NCBI GenBank assembly: GCA_965602945.1
Contig: CBFDBC010000031.1
Coordinates: 1-22,460, forward strand
DNA length: 22,460 bases
DNA from: JAUXEH01 sp965602945
GTDB taxonomy: Bacteria > Acidobacteriota > Aminicenantia > Aminicenantales > Aminicenantaceae
Reading direction: 5' to 3'
The notes beneath the pieces were generated by a model, which searched no databases, was not told the DNA's origin, and was given only the letters and a program-made list of their open reading frames with translations. Positions 8,327 through 15,100 of the stretch are shown here, one piece after another. The stretch's first letter is position 1, and each line of letters begins with the position of its first letter. The position numbers and the translations under genes are program-made.

Positions 8327-8341
8327 TTTCCATTTCGGAAA
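8327..8341. promoter_or_regulatory. Inverted repeat B in the padR/SnoaL intergenic region
   Basis: TTTCC-ATTTC-GGAAA is a perfect 5-bp dyad with a 5-base spacer. It shares its arms with the repeat at 8269-8284. It lies just upstream of the padR -35 and upstream of the SnoaL-like gene, so one protein could control both directions. Confidence 0.4.
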
Positions 8342-8387
8342 ATAATATGTATTTGACTATTGCGAGATGAAACAATATGGTTGAACG

Positions 8388-8915
8388 ATGAAAAAAACCT
8401 CTGTAATCATTCTTCTGTCTCTGGTGATCTGTTTGGTTCCGTACTGCCGCCGGCAGGTTGACACATTGATCAGCCAGGATGAGGCGAATAGCATCGCTGA
8501 AAGGGTTCTGAAGCTGTGGAACGAAGGGGACCTGAGCGTAGCAGACGGCCTGTATGGGCCCGGTTATGTGAGACACCACCCGACGCCTTCGGCCGCAGCG
8601 AGCCTGGACGATCTCAAGGATACTGTTGTCTCCAACCGCGCCCTCTTCCCTGATTACGGGCTGGCGTTCGACGAGATGATCCTCAAAGGGGACCGGATGA
8701 TCGTCTTCGCCACCATGACCGGCACCAACACGGCCCCCTTCGGTGAGATCGCGGCCACGGGCAAAGCGGTAAGAATGAACGGCGTCTACATCTTCCGCAT
8801 TGCGGACGGGAAGATCGCCGAGGAGTGGACGTATTTCAACCTGCTGCACTACTATCAGCAGCTCGGCTTTTCCCTCGTTCCTCCCGGGCCGCCAGGATCC
8901 ATCTCGATACCATAA
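8388..8915 (+). CDS. Exported SnoaL-like (ester cyclase-type, NTF2-fold) protein
   Basis: The 175-residue protein begins with a basic n-region and hydrophobic core (KKTSVIILLSLVICLVPYC), so it is exported. C20 could be a lipidation site, but LVPYC is a poor lipobox. The mature part has the SnoaL-like/ester-cyclase pattern: helix ANSIAERVLKLWNEGD, GYVRHHP near residue 61, ALFPDYGLAFDEMILKGDRMIV, GVYIFRIADGKIAEEWTYFN and a C-terminal YYQQLG. Such domains bind or isomerise small hydrophobic molecules, and some are non-catalytic. The gene is divergent from padR and may share its control. No clear Shine-Dalgarno precedes the ATG; a candidate promoter (TTGACT 8353-8358, TATGGT 8376-8381) would start transcription almost at the ATG. 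The fold call is good; substrate and activity are unknown. Confidence 0.8.
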   Translation: MKKTSVIILLSLVICLVPYCRRQVDTLISQDEANSIAERVLKLWNEGDLSVADGLYGPGYVRHHPTPSAAASLDDLKDTVVSNRALFPDYGLAFDEMILKGDRMIVFATMTGTNTAPFGEIAATGKAVRMNGVYIFRIADGKIAEEWTYFNLLHYYQQLGFSLVPPGPPGSISIP

Positions 8916-9094
8916 CCTCCTGAACAGCACTCCTTGAATATGTCCTTTTTGCGTTTGCGCTTGATGAGACCCTGCTGCCCTGCTTTACCTGTTCAGTTGG
9001 TTTCTGCACAGGAGGAGCCAAACTGCGTGATGGCTCTTTAGAATCGATGCCGGTCCTGAGGAATGACACATCCCGGGGTGTGAGGACTGATTAT

Positions 9095-9439
9095 CTAGTT
9101 GAGGCTGGTTTCCCTGTGGATCTTCATGCCCAGGACCCTCGAAGTCACCGCCTTGTCCTGGAACTCTATACACAGACCCCGGACGGCTACGACATCCAGT
9201 TTGATGGCGGATCCGCCCCATGTGCAGCCCGGGATCCGCACACGCGAGGGTGTCCTCCCTTTTCGTTCGAACCACCCTCCTGACGCCAGGAAGTTCTTGT
9301 TATCGACGACGAAAAGCATGTAGGTCGAATTTTTCGTGGTGACCTCGATCAGGTCACCGAATCTCAGGCTTTCTCTGAAGATGATCTCGGGAACCTCTTC
9401 CCGGATTTTGTTCCGATGGACAAGGATTGGATTCCTCAC
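9095..9439 (-). CDS. Conserved-looking small hypothetical protein (GTG start)
   Basis: The 114-residue frame starts with GTG at 9437-9439, preceded by AAGGAA about eight bases upstream. I do not know a named family for it. The composition is protein-like: LRFGDLIEVTTKNSTYMLFVV, GGWFERKG, IPGCTWGGSAIKLD and a C-terminal KAVTSRVLGMKI suggest a compact beta-rich domain with a conserved-looking GCTWGGS core. There is no signal peptide or membrane segment, so it is probably cytoplasmic. It is the last of four minus-strand genes (9095-11990). The opposite strand also has open frames, but their sequences are low-complexity Arg/Pro/Ser readings. Function unknown. Confidence 0.6.
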   Translation of the reverse strand: MRNPILVHRNKIREEVPEIIFRESLRFGDLIEVTTKNSTYMLFVVDNKNFLASGGWFERKGRTPSRVRIPGCTWGGSAIKLDVVAVRGLCIEFQDKAVTSRVLGMKIHRETSLN

Positions 9440-9525
9440 CTTTCTGGTTCCTTAGATGATTAATACACCTAATTAACACAGATGTAAATGGAAAAATGAA
9501 TCCAATCCGGATTCGAAGTGGGCCG

Positions 9526-9783
9526 CTATACGATAAAAAAGACCACAGTCAGAACCAAAGCCAGGTTGATGGCGAAGATGGCGGGATAAAAGAGGGGGCC
9601 GACCCTTCCTGTCTCCTGTTTGGTGAGTTGTTTGTACTGGTGCATGTATTTGATGATGTAAAGACGGATCCACAGGAAATTGATCTTGACACCCCGCTTG
9701 GAGACCTCATGGGTCATCATCATGGCCAGGACCACAAATGTGACTCCCAGGAAAACGATTGCGATCAAGATGATGTTTGCCAT
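9526..9783 (-). CDS. Small two-helix membrane protein of unknown function
   Basis: The 85-residue protein has an N-terminal hydrophobic helix (ILIAIVFLGVTFVVLAMMM), a basic amphipathic middle with KRGVKINFLWIRLYIIKYMHQYKQL, and a C-terminal helix (YPAIFAINLALVLTVVFFIV). It is therefore a small inner-membrane hairpin with a positively charged loop. AGAGG lies eight bases before the ATG. The central 'KRG..NFLWIRL..IKY.HQYK' segment looks constrained and I believe similar small proteins exist in related genomes, but I cannot name a family. It sits 86 bases upstream of the gene at 9095-9439 and 56 bases downstream of the gene at 9840-10625. Confidence 0.7.
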   Translation of the reverse strand: MANIILIAIVFLGVTFVVLAMMMTHEVSKRGVKINFLWIRLYIIKYMHQYKQLTKQETGRVGPLFYPAIFAINLALVLTVVFFIV

Positions 9784-9839
9784 TGTATTTACCTCTCTGT
9801 ACAGGAATACGGCCCAACAGTGAAAAATATTCAGCCTGT

Positions 9840-10625
9840 TTACTTGATAGCAACCCCCATAGTGTCGCGGTGCATGAAGATCAGCGTCCGCATATACGGT
9901 CCGATGGCATCAGGGCTTTCGAAGCCTGCCTTGTGTGCCGCCGCCTCACGCTGTTCTCTCGAGCCCTTGTAGCTCGAGGCCCAGTGCTGGAGGTCGCGGT
10001 AACACCCGAGCGTGAACAGGTCCCAGGCAGCTCCCTGATCCTTCGTGAAGATCATGTTCCAGGGCCGCCCTGTTTCCGTTTGGTAGATGTTTTCCATCAC
10101 GCGTTCCTTGAAAAGTTCCGCGTGTCTGCCCGGCAGCGACACGAAGATCTCGATGTGGAAGTAGGCGGAACCCTCGAATTCTTCAGCCACCTTTTCGAGG
10201 GGAGGCCCCATCACAAAGAGGTCCTCATGCCAGGCCGCGCAGGCTTGAAATTCCTCCTGGAATTCTTCCGGCGGGAGGGATGATCCTCCCCCGGCTTTGC
10301 CGCGCCGGGCCACCCTTTTCGGAGCGTAGTATTCCGTATAGCTCTCCATAGGGAACAGCAGCATCAGGTCCCACTGGTCGCCCTGTGTGTGCCGCCACCA
10401 GAACGGGGGCTCGTCACCTGCTGCCTTGTAGGCGTCCATCTGGTTCTTATAGAGTGCGATCAGGTCCAGTAGTTTCCCCGGGGCGGCCCGCACAAACGTG
10501 GTCTTGTACAGGTAGGATGGTTCTGGATGTTGTGTTTCCGCCGAGGCCGCCGAGGTTGAGGGCGGGAGGGTCCAGGCCATCAGACCGGCCAGTAATATGA
10601 GTCCTCCAAAACGTTTAATGCTCAT
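9840..10625 (-). CDS. Exported protein with two ferredoxin-like (ABM/NIPSNAP-type) repeats
   Basis: I start it at the ATG at 10623-10625 (261 residues), because AAGGAGG lies four bases before it; the longer frame to 10658 has no ribosome site. A Sec signal is clear: SIKRFGGLILLAGLMAWTLPPSTSAASA. Two similar units follow. The first (about 39-100) has YLYKTTFVRAAPGKLLDLIALYKNQM and WRHTQGDQWDLMLLFPMESY. The second (about 155-252) has HIEIFVSLPGRHAELFKERVM and MIFTKDQGAAWDLFTLGCYRDL. This beta-alpha-beta layout with a late 'G..WDL' strand resembles dimeric alpha/beta-barrel domains (antibiotic-biosynthesis monooxygenase, NIPSNAP). The two units could form an internal pseudo-dimer in the periplasm. 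No catalytic residue can be assigned. Fold assignment is inference. Confidence 0.75.
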   Translation of the reverse strand: MSIKRFGGLILLAGLMAWTLPPSTSAASAETQHPEPSYLYKTTFVRAAPGKLLDLIALYKNQMDAYKAAGDEPPFWWRHTQGDQWDLMLLFPMESYTEYYAPKRVARRGKAGGGSSLPPEEFQEEFQACAAWHEDLFVMGPPLEKVAEEFEGSAYFHIEIFVSLPGRHAELFKERVMENIYQTETGRPWNMIFTKDQGAAWDLFTLGCYRDLQHWASSYKGSREQREAAAHKAGFESPDAIGPYMRTLIFMHRDTMGVAIK

Positions 10626-10685
10626 GCTTCCTCCTTCGTTGGAACTGTATGGGCTCATCCTATGTGCATCATCCTTATTACTGTG

Positions 10686-11990
10686 CTAACGATGCCTGGC
10701 CCTTATGAAGACATCGATGTTCCCCTGCCTGTCATTGACGTAATAGAGCCGGATCTTGCCGTCTTCAGTTTCCGACAGCACCGCAGGGATGGAGTTTTCG
10801 GTCACGTACCAGCCTGCCGGCAGGATGACCGTGTTCCGGGGCCGTCCGAAGCTCCGGTCCCAGATCAGTTCTTCACCGCTCTTCAGGTAGCGGTTGGGAT
10901 CGGTGTAGGTCTCCTCGATGCGCAGGCGGACCGACTGCCCTTCCTTGACCGGATCGAACCAGATGACCACGACCTCCGTTTCCGGCGAAATGGGCTGCCC
11001 GATCTTGATGCCTCGTTCGCTGATGGCATTCCCCTTGAGGGTCTCGACCTTGAGACTTTTGCCGGTATCGAGGATCTTCGCCGAAGGCTCGGTGGCCTTG
11101 CTGCCCGCCCTCACGACATTCAGGTATCTGTCCATGCCCACGCGTTTCTCCGTGTAGTCGTGGTAAAGCCGGAAGGAGTGTGTCTCGGGCGGCTGCAGGA
11201 AGTAGACGATCTCGCGATCCTGGAATGCCCGCTCGGAAAACCGGTAATTCAACCGCGCCCCGGTCCGCGGGGCGGGAGTGGGCCTGGCCGAGCCTGCTGC
11301 GCCGAGGTCGGCCTGCCCGGCAGCTGTTGGCGCCGGCTCGGTTTTTTTATCTTTTTCCGGCAGCAGGCGAGCCTCCAGGAGGTACGGCACGCCGGCCGGG
11401 CCGATGTTCATGTAGCTGGATTTGATCCTTCCGTCTTCTGTCCGCATGATCTGTGAGGGATAGCTGCACCTGATCAGTTCATAGCCTGTGGGAAGCACCA
11501 CCGAGTTACGCTTGATGCCCAGCGTACGGGAGAAGATCAGCTTATCTCCGTCCCGATAGTAACTTTTCGGATCTTTGTAGGTCTTGTCGATGCGGAGGCG
11601 CGACTCTCCGCCTTCAGGCACCGGGCGGGCGAGCTTTATCCGGATGTACTGACCCTCAGGATTGGCACGGGCCAGGCCGTCCTGCCGGGCCGAGGACCCA
11701 TCCACGATCTTCCATTCGAGCCGTGTCCCGGTCATCAGGTCGTATACCGCATGCACGATCGGTTCGCTTCCGACGCGGATCGCGTTAAAGAAATACCCGG
11801 TCCCGGCTGTGGTGGCCGTGACGTCGTACGTGATGCGGAAGCTTTGAGTATCCGGCGCCAACAGCTCGTAGCATGTGTAGTCGTCAGCCTGGGTCTGCCG
11901 TGCCGATTGGCCCTGCGGCCCGATCGATTGAACCATGAACGCAACCATCAGGATCAGGCCCATAGTATTGGCTCTTTTGAGTTTCTGCAT
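10686..11990 (-). CDS. Exported two-domain repeat protein of unknown function
   Basis: This 434-residue protein has a Sec signal (TMGLILMVAFMVQSIG, then QGQSA) and a good ribosome site, AGAGGAACAC before the ATG. I do not recognise a named family. It consists of two homologous halves, about 39-208 and 246-434, joined by a Pro/Ala/Thr-rich linker (211-245). Matching segments include ESRLRIDKTYKDPKSYYRDG versus QSVRLRIEETYTDPNRYLKSG, RNSVVLPTGYEL versus RNTVILPAGWYV, and RTEDGRIK versus ETEDGKIR. The pattern is all-beta, suggesting carbohydrate- or protein-binding modules. It is the first gene of the minus-strand operon and is divergent from the sulfatase operon, with a mirrored promoter, so it may act in the same process. 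Confidence 0.78.
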   Translation of the reverse strand: MQKLKRANTMGLILMVAFMVQSIGPQGQSARQTQADDYTCYELLAPDTQSFRITYDVTATTAGTGYFFNAIRVGSEPIVHAVYDLMTGTRLEWKIVDGSSARQDGLARANPEGQYIRIKLARPVPEGGESRLRIDKTYKDPKSYYRDGDKLIFSRTLGIKRNSVVLPTGYELIRCSYPSQIMRTEDGRIKSSYMNIGPAGVPYLLEARLLPEKDKKTEPAPTAAGQADLGAAGSARPTPAPRTGARLNYRFSERAFQDREIVYFLQPPETHSFRLYHDYTEKRVGMDRYLNVVRAGSKATEPSAKILDTGKSLKVETLKGNAISERGIKIGQPISPETEVVVIWFDPVKEGQSVRLRIEETYTDPNRYLKSGEELIWDRSFGRPRNTVILPAGWYVTENSIPAVLSETEDGKIRLYYVNDRQGNIDVFIRARHR

Positions 11991-12034
11991 GTGTTCCTCT
12001 TTCTATTTTATCCCCCGGGATATTGTCACGGCCA

Positions 12035-12063
12035 GATATATCACAGGCAAATACCCTGGTCAA
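12035..12063 (-). promoter_or_regulatory. Promoter of the minus-strand 10686-11990 operon (extended -10)
   Basis: On the minus strand TTGACC (12058-12063), a 17-bp spacer and TATATC (12035-12040) form a good promoter. TG one base before the -10 adds an extended -10 element. The -10 lies within the arm ATATCACAGG (12038-12047) that is repeated in inverse orientation at 12094-12103. Confidence 0.5.
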
Positions 12064-12103
12064 TCAAGGCGCTCCCATGGTTTTTCCTCATTCCCTGTGA
12101 TAT
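12038..12103. repeat. 10-bp inverted repeat shared by the two divergent promoters
   Basis: ATATCACAGG at 12038-12047 and its exact complement CCTGTGATAT at 12094-12103 are separated by 46 bases. Each arm carries the extended -10 of the promoter reading away from it (minus strand at 12035-12063, plus strand at 12101-12106). Confidence 0.6.
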
Positions 12104-12106
12104 GTT
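12077..12106 (+). promoter_or_regulatory. Candidate extended -10 promoter of the sulfatase operon
   Basis: TATGTT (12101-12106) is preceded by TG one base upstream, giving an extended -10. No good -35 lies 16-18 bases upstream, so it may need an activator. The start would be near 12113, about 72 bases before the ATG at 12185. Confidence 0.35.
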
Positions 12107-12184
12107 TATCCAGGCCATTTTCCGGTGAATAAGAAAACGTATTCAGAGGCTTCGTATGCCGAGGAAATCGGAGGGGAAAACAGC

Positions 12185-13663
12185 ATGAAAGCAGAACGAA
12201 ACAGATCCGGTTTGATTCTCCTGGTATTGTTCATCATTTTTGCTGCCCTGGCGCCTTCAGTGCAGGCGGAGCAGGGGCGCCCCAACATCGTCCTGATTGT
12301 CGTGGACGACCTCCGTTTCGACGAATTCGGCGCAGGCGGGCACCCTTATCTCGAAACCCCCAACATCGACCGCCTGGCATCAGAGGGGGCCATGTTTCAC
12401 AATGCCTACCATGCGACACCCCTGTGCTCACCCAACCGTGCCAGCATACTGACCGGCCAGTATGTGTCACGACACGGCATCCTGGACAACACCTCCCGCA
12501 GCCGCGCCAGCCACCTGATGGACCTGTTCCCTAAGGAACTGCAGAAGGCCGGGTACCGGACCGCCCATGTCGGCAAATGGCACATGGGCAACGATCCCAC
12601 GCCCAGGCCGGGTTATGACTATTGGGTGAGTTTTTCCGGACAGGGCAAGACCTTCGATCCGGACCTGTACGAGGAAGGCAGGATCCATCCGGTCAAGGGA
12701 TACATCACGGACATTTTTACAGACCGCGCTGTGGATTTCATCAAAAAGTCGGGCGACACGCCCTTTTTTGTCTACATCGGCCACAAGGCCGTGCACCCCG
12801 AGGCCATTCAGCGGGATGATGGAACCATCGATCTGAGCGTAGCCCGGGAATTCATGCCCGCCAAGCGGCACAAGGGCCGCTATGACGGAAAAACCATGCC
12901 GCGACGCCCCAATTACGGCCTGTCCGAGCAGGATCGGGAGAGCAAGCCCGTAATCGCTAAGGCCCTTGAGTTCCGGCACATCCTCGAACAGGACCCGGAC
13001 TGGGCCCAGGAGATCGATCCGGGCGTTTCCGACGAGACCATACGCCGCCGGGCCGAGATGATGCTGGCGGTGGACGACGGTGTGGGCCGCATTGTCGCCA
13101 CCCTGAGAGAGACAGGCAGGCTGGACAACACCCTGATCATCTTCACCAGCGACAACGGCTACTTCTACGGCGAGCACGCGCTGACAGTCGAGCGGCGCCT
13201 GCCCTACGAGGAAGCGGTGAAGACACCCCTGCTGATGCGGTTCCCCGGGCTAGTCAGGCCCGGCACCGAGATCGACGGCCTGGCTGTGTCCGTGGACCTG
13301 GCGCCCACCATCCTCGATGTGGCCGGTGTAGAGATCCCGAAGCATATACAGGGAACATCTCTGACCCCCCTGATGAGGGGACAGAAAAAGGAAGTCCGCG
13401 ATTCCATGTTGATCGAATTCTACAGCCACGAGAATCCCTTTCCCTGGACCGCCAGCCTCGACTACCGCATCGTCCGCAGGGGGAAGTACAAATACATCCG
13501 CTGGATCCGATTCCCGGAAGACCAGGCCGAGCTCTATGACCTGGAAAAGGATCCTTATGAGCTCGACAACCTTCTGAAAGATCCGAAAAAGGCGGAGCTG
13601 CTCGAGGGCCTGAAAAAGGACATGCGGCGGCTGGTACTCATGTCCCTGGGTTTAGACAACTAG
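12185..13663 (+). CDS. Exported type I (formylglycine-dependent) sulfatase
   Basis: I start at the ATG at 12185 (492 residues): GGAGGGG lies eight bases before it and a Sec signal follows (LILLVLFIIFAALAPSVQA). The upstream GTG at 12125 would place a polar tail before the signal. The sulfatase signature is intact: C81-S-P-N-R85 for conversion to formylglycine, then ASILTGQY. Metal and substrate motifs are present: IVLIVVDDLRFDEFG, GKWHMGN, and IIFTSDNGYFYGEH. The C-terminal part (AELYDLEKDPYELDNL) is typical of the S1 family. It should remove sulfate esters from a glycan or other sulfated substrate; which one cannot be read from sequence. An anaerobic or aerobic sulfatase-maturing enzyme must be encoded elsewhere. 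It is the first gene of a likely three-gene operon, 60 bases before the first propeller gene. Confidence 0.93.
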   Translation: MKAERNRSGLILLVLFIIFAALAPSVQAEQGRPNIVLIVVDDLRFDEFGAGGHPYLETPNIDRLASEGAMFHNAYHATPLCSPNRASILTGQYVSRHGILDNTSRSRASHLMDLFPKELQKAGYRTAHVGKWHMGNDPTPRPGYDYWVSFSGQGKTFDPDLYEEGRIHPVKGYITDIFTDRAVDFIKKSGDTPFFVYIGHKAVHPEAIQRDDGTIDLSVAREFMPAKRHKGRYDGKTMPRRPNYGLSEQDRESKPVIAKALEFRHILEQDPDWAQEIDPGVSDETIRRRAEMMLAVDDGVGRIVATLRETGRLDNTLIIFTSDNGYFYGEHALTVERRLPYEEAVKTPLLMRFPGLVRPGTEIDGLAVSVDLAPTILDVAGVEIPKHIQGTSLTPLMRGQKKEVRDSMLIEFYSHENPFPWTASLDYRIVRRGKYKYIRWIRFPEDQAELYDLEKDPYELDNLLKDPKKAELLEGLKKDMRRLVLMSLGLDN

Positions 13664-13723
13664 GCTGATGGATTTTTGTGTCTATATGGTGAATTTGTCC
13701 ATAGCAATGGGAGGTGAAAGATC

Positions 13724-15100
13724 ATGTTCGGCAAAAGAACAATAGTAGCCATCCTTCTGCCGGCTGTGGTTTCGGTAAGCGGAATTCTGGCCGAGCAGAA
13801 GATCGTAAGGATGGAATCCCGGCTCTTCCCCGATCCGATAGTCTGGGATTCCAATTACACCGCCTGCCTGGCCGCTTCTGACGGCCGTGTCTATGTGGGG
13901 CTTAACCAGCATGGCAGGGGGGCGAGTGTCGCGGTCTACGATCCAAAGACCGATTCCATGAAGCTGCTGGGGGACATGAACCGGATCACCGGCCAGGACA
14001 GGCTCCCGGTCGAGCCCCAGGCCAAGGTACACACGCAGATCTGCGAAGGCGGTGACGGTAGGATCTATTTCGGGACACACCTTTCGGGATGGTTCGGTTT
14101 CGCCAAGTTCACGAGCGGTGAAGCCTATCCCGGCGGACACTGGATGGTGTATGATCCCCGGACCGACGCCGTGACCGACCTCGGGATCGCCCGCAGGGGC
14201 AACGGCCTCCTCACCATGGCCATGGATCCGGAGCGTGGGAGGCTTTACGGAGTGACCTATCCACAGGGTCACTTCCTCTATTATGACCTGGAAACAGGCA
14301 GGACCACGGACATGGGGCAGGTGCAGAACTGGGACGCACTGGGCCGTACTCTCGGCGTCGACGATAAGGGTCGGGTCTACGGTTGCTGGGGACAGGGCCG
14401 GCTCTGGCGCTACGATCCTGAGACGGACGGGATCGAAAACATGATGATCAAGCTGCCTCAGAGGGAGGTCGGGATTCCGGTGCACAGGGCCTACTGGGAA
14501 ACGGAACAGACCTTCACCGCAGTGGCGCACTCACCGGACCACCGCCTGCTGTACTTCCTCGAAACTGGAAGTTCCTACCTGGTCCGGTACGATCCCAATA
14601 AAGGGGAGGAGGGCGAGATGCGGCTCCTCAGCCAGATCTGTGCGGATCCTTACATGGGCCGGCGGGATGTTCCCTATGCCATGATCTCCTTCTGCCGGGG
14701 CCCGGACAATGTGATCTACTATGCCTGCAACTCGGTCACGGATGACGAAGAGGGCAACCCGTATTGGGGCGGAGGGATGTCGGCCGCCCTGGTCACCTAT
14801 GACCTCGACACCGGCCGGCGTGAGGATCGGGGGCTCATCCGGCTGGAGAACGACCTGGTCCCGCTTCATCCCAACTCAGCCAGCGCGGCCCCGGATGGGA
14901 CCATCTATTTCGTGAGCCGGGTTCTGGAAGGATCGGGTGAGGGGCATCAGGCTTCGGGCCTCCCGGCCGACCTGGTACTTGAGCAGGACACGGAACACAA
15001 GCAGCAGCTCTATGAAAACGAGCCCTACACCGTGCGCCTGCTTATCTTCCACCCCCAGGGAACGAAGGCCGGATCCCTGGGAAAGGAAATACGAAGATGA
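13724..15100 (+). CDS. Exported beta-propeller protein A, downstream of the sulfatase
   Basis: The 458-residue protein has a Sec signal (TIVAILLPAVVSVSGILAEQ) and a strong ribosome site (GGGAGGTG) before the ATG. It is built of repeated four-strand units with the pattern G.(V/I)Y.G....GH...YDP.T....DLG, for example GGHWMVYDPRTDAVTDLG, YPQGHFLYYDLETGRTTDMG and GQGRLWRYDPETDGIENM, consistent with a six- to eight-bladed propeller. Its closest relative here is the next gene, so the two are tandem paralogues. Propellers of this size include some polysaccharide lyases (PL22, PL24, PL25), and the sulfatase context makes glycan binding or cleavage plausible. I cannot identify a catalytic set, so no enzyme name is given. 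Its stop overlaps the next start (ATGA). Confidence 0.82.
   Translation: MFGKRTIVAILLPAVVSVSGILAEQKIVRMESRLFPDPIVWDSNYTACLAASDGRVYVGLNQHGRGASVAVYDPKTDSMKLLGDMNRITGQDRLPVEPQAKVHTQICEGGDGRIYFGTHLSGWFGFAKFTSGEAYPGGHWMVYDPRTDAVTDLGIARRGNGLLTMAMDPERGRLYGVTYPQGHFLYYDLETGRTTDMGQVQNWDALGRTLGVDDKGRVYGCWGQGRLWRYDPETDGIENMMIKLPQREVGIPVHRAYWETEQTFTAVAHSPDHRLLYFLETGSSYLVRYDPNKGEEGEMRLLSQICADPYMGRRDVPYAMISFCRGPDNVIYYACNSVTDDEEGNPYWGGGMSAALVTYDLDTGRREDRGLIRLENDLVPLHPNSASAAPDGTIYFVSRVLEGSGEGHQASGLPADLVLEQDTEHKQQLYENEPYTVRLLIFHPQGTKAGSLGKEIRR

Noticed and set aside
9015..9036. Inverted repeat GAGCCA/TGGCTC with TTT after it
   Set aside because: Six base pairs with a ten-base loop and only three T residues. 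It could be chance; the 8916-9094 gap otherwise shows nothing.
9067..9082. Hairpin CACATC-CCGG-GGTGTG after the 9095-9439 gene
   Set aside because: The stem is short, on the minus-strand RNA it contains a mismatch, and no T-tract follows, so a terminator call is not supported.
10626..10658. Earlier start for the tandem ferredoxin-like protein
   Set aside because: It would read through AAGGAGG, the ribosome site of the ATG at 10625, and push the signal peptide inward.
12125..12184. Earlier GTG start for the sulfatase
   Set aside because: It adds 20 polar residues before the signal peptide and lacks a ribosome site. The ATG at 12185 has GGAGGGG at proper distance.
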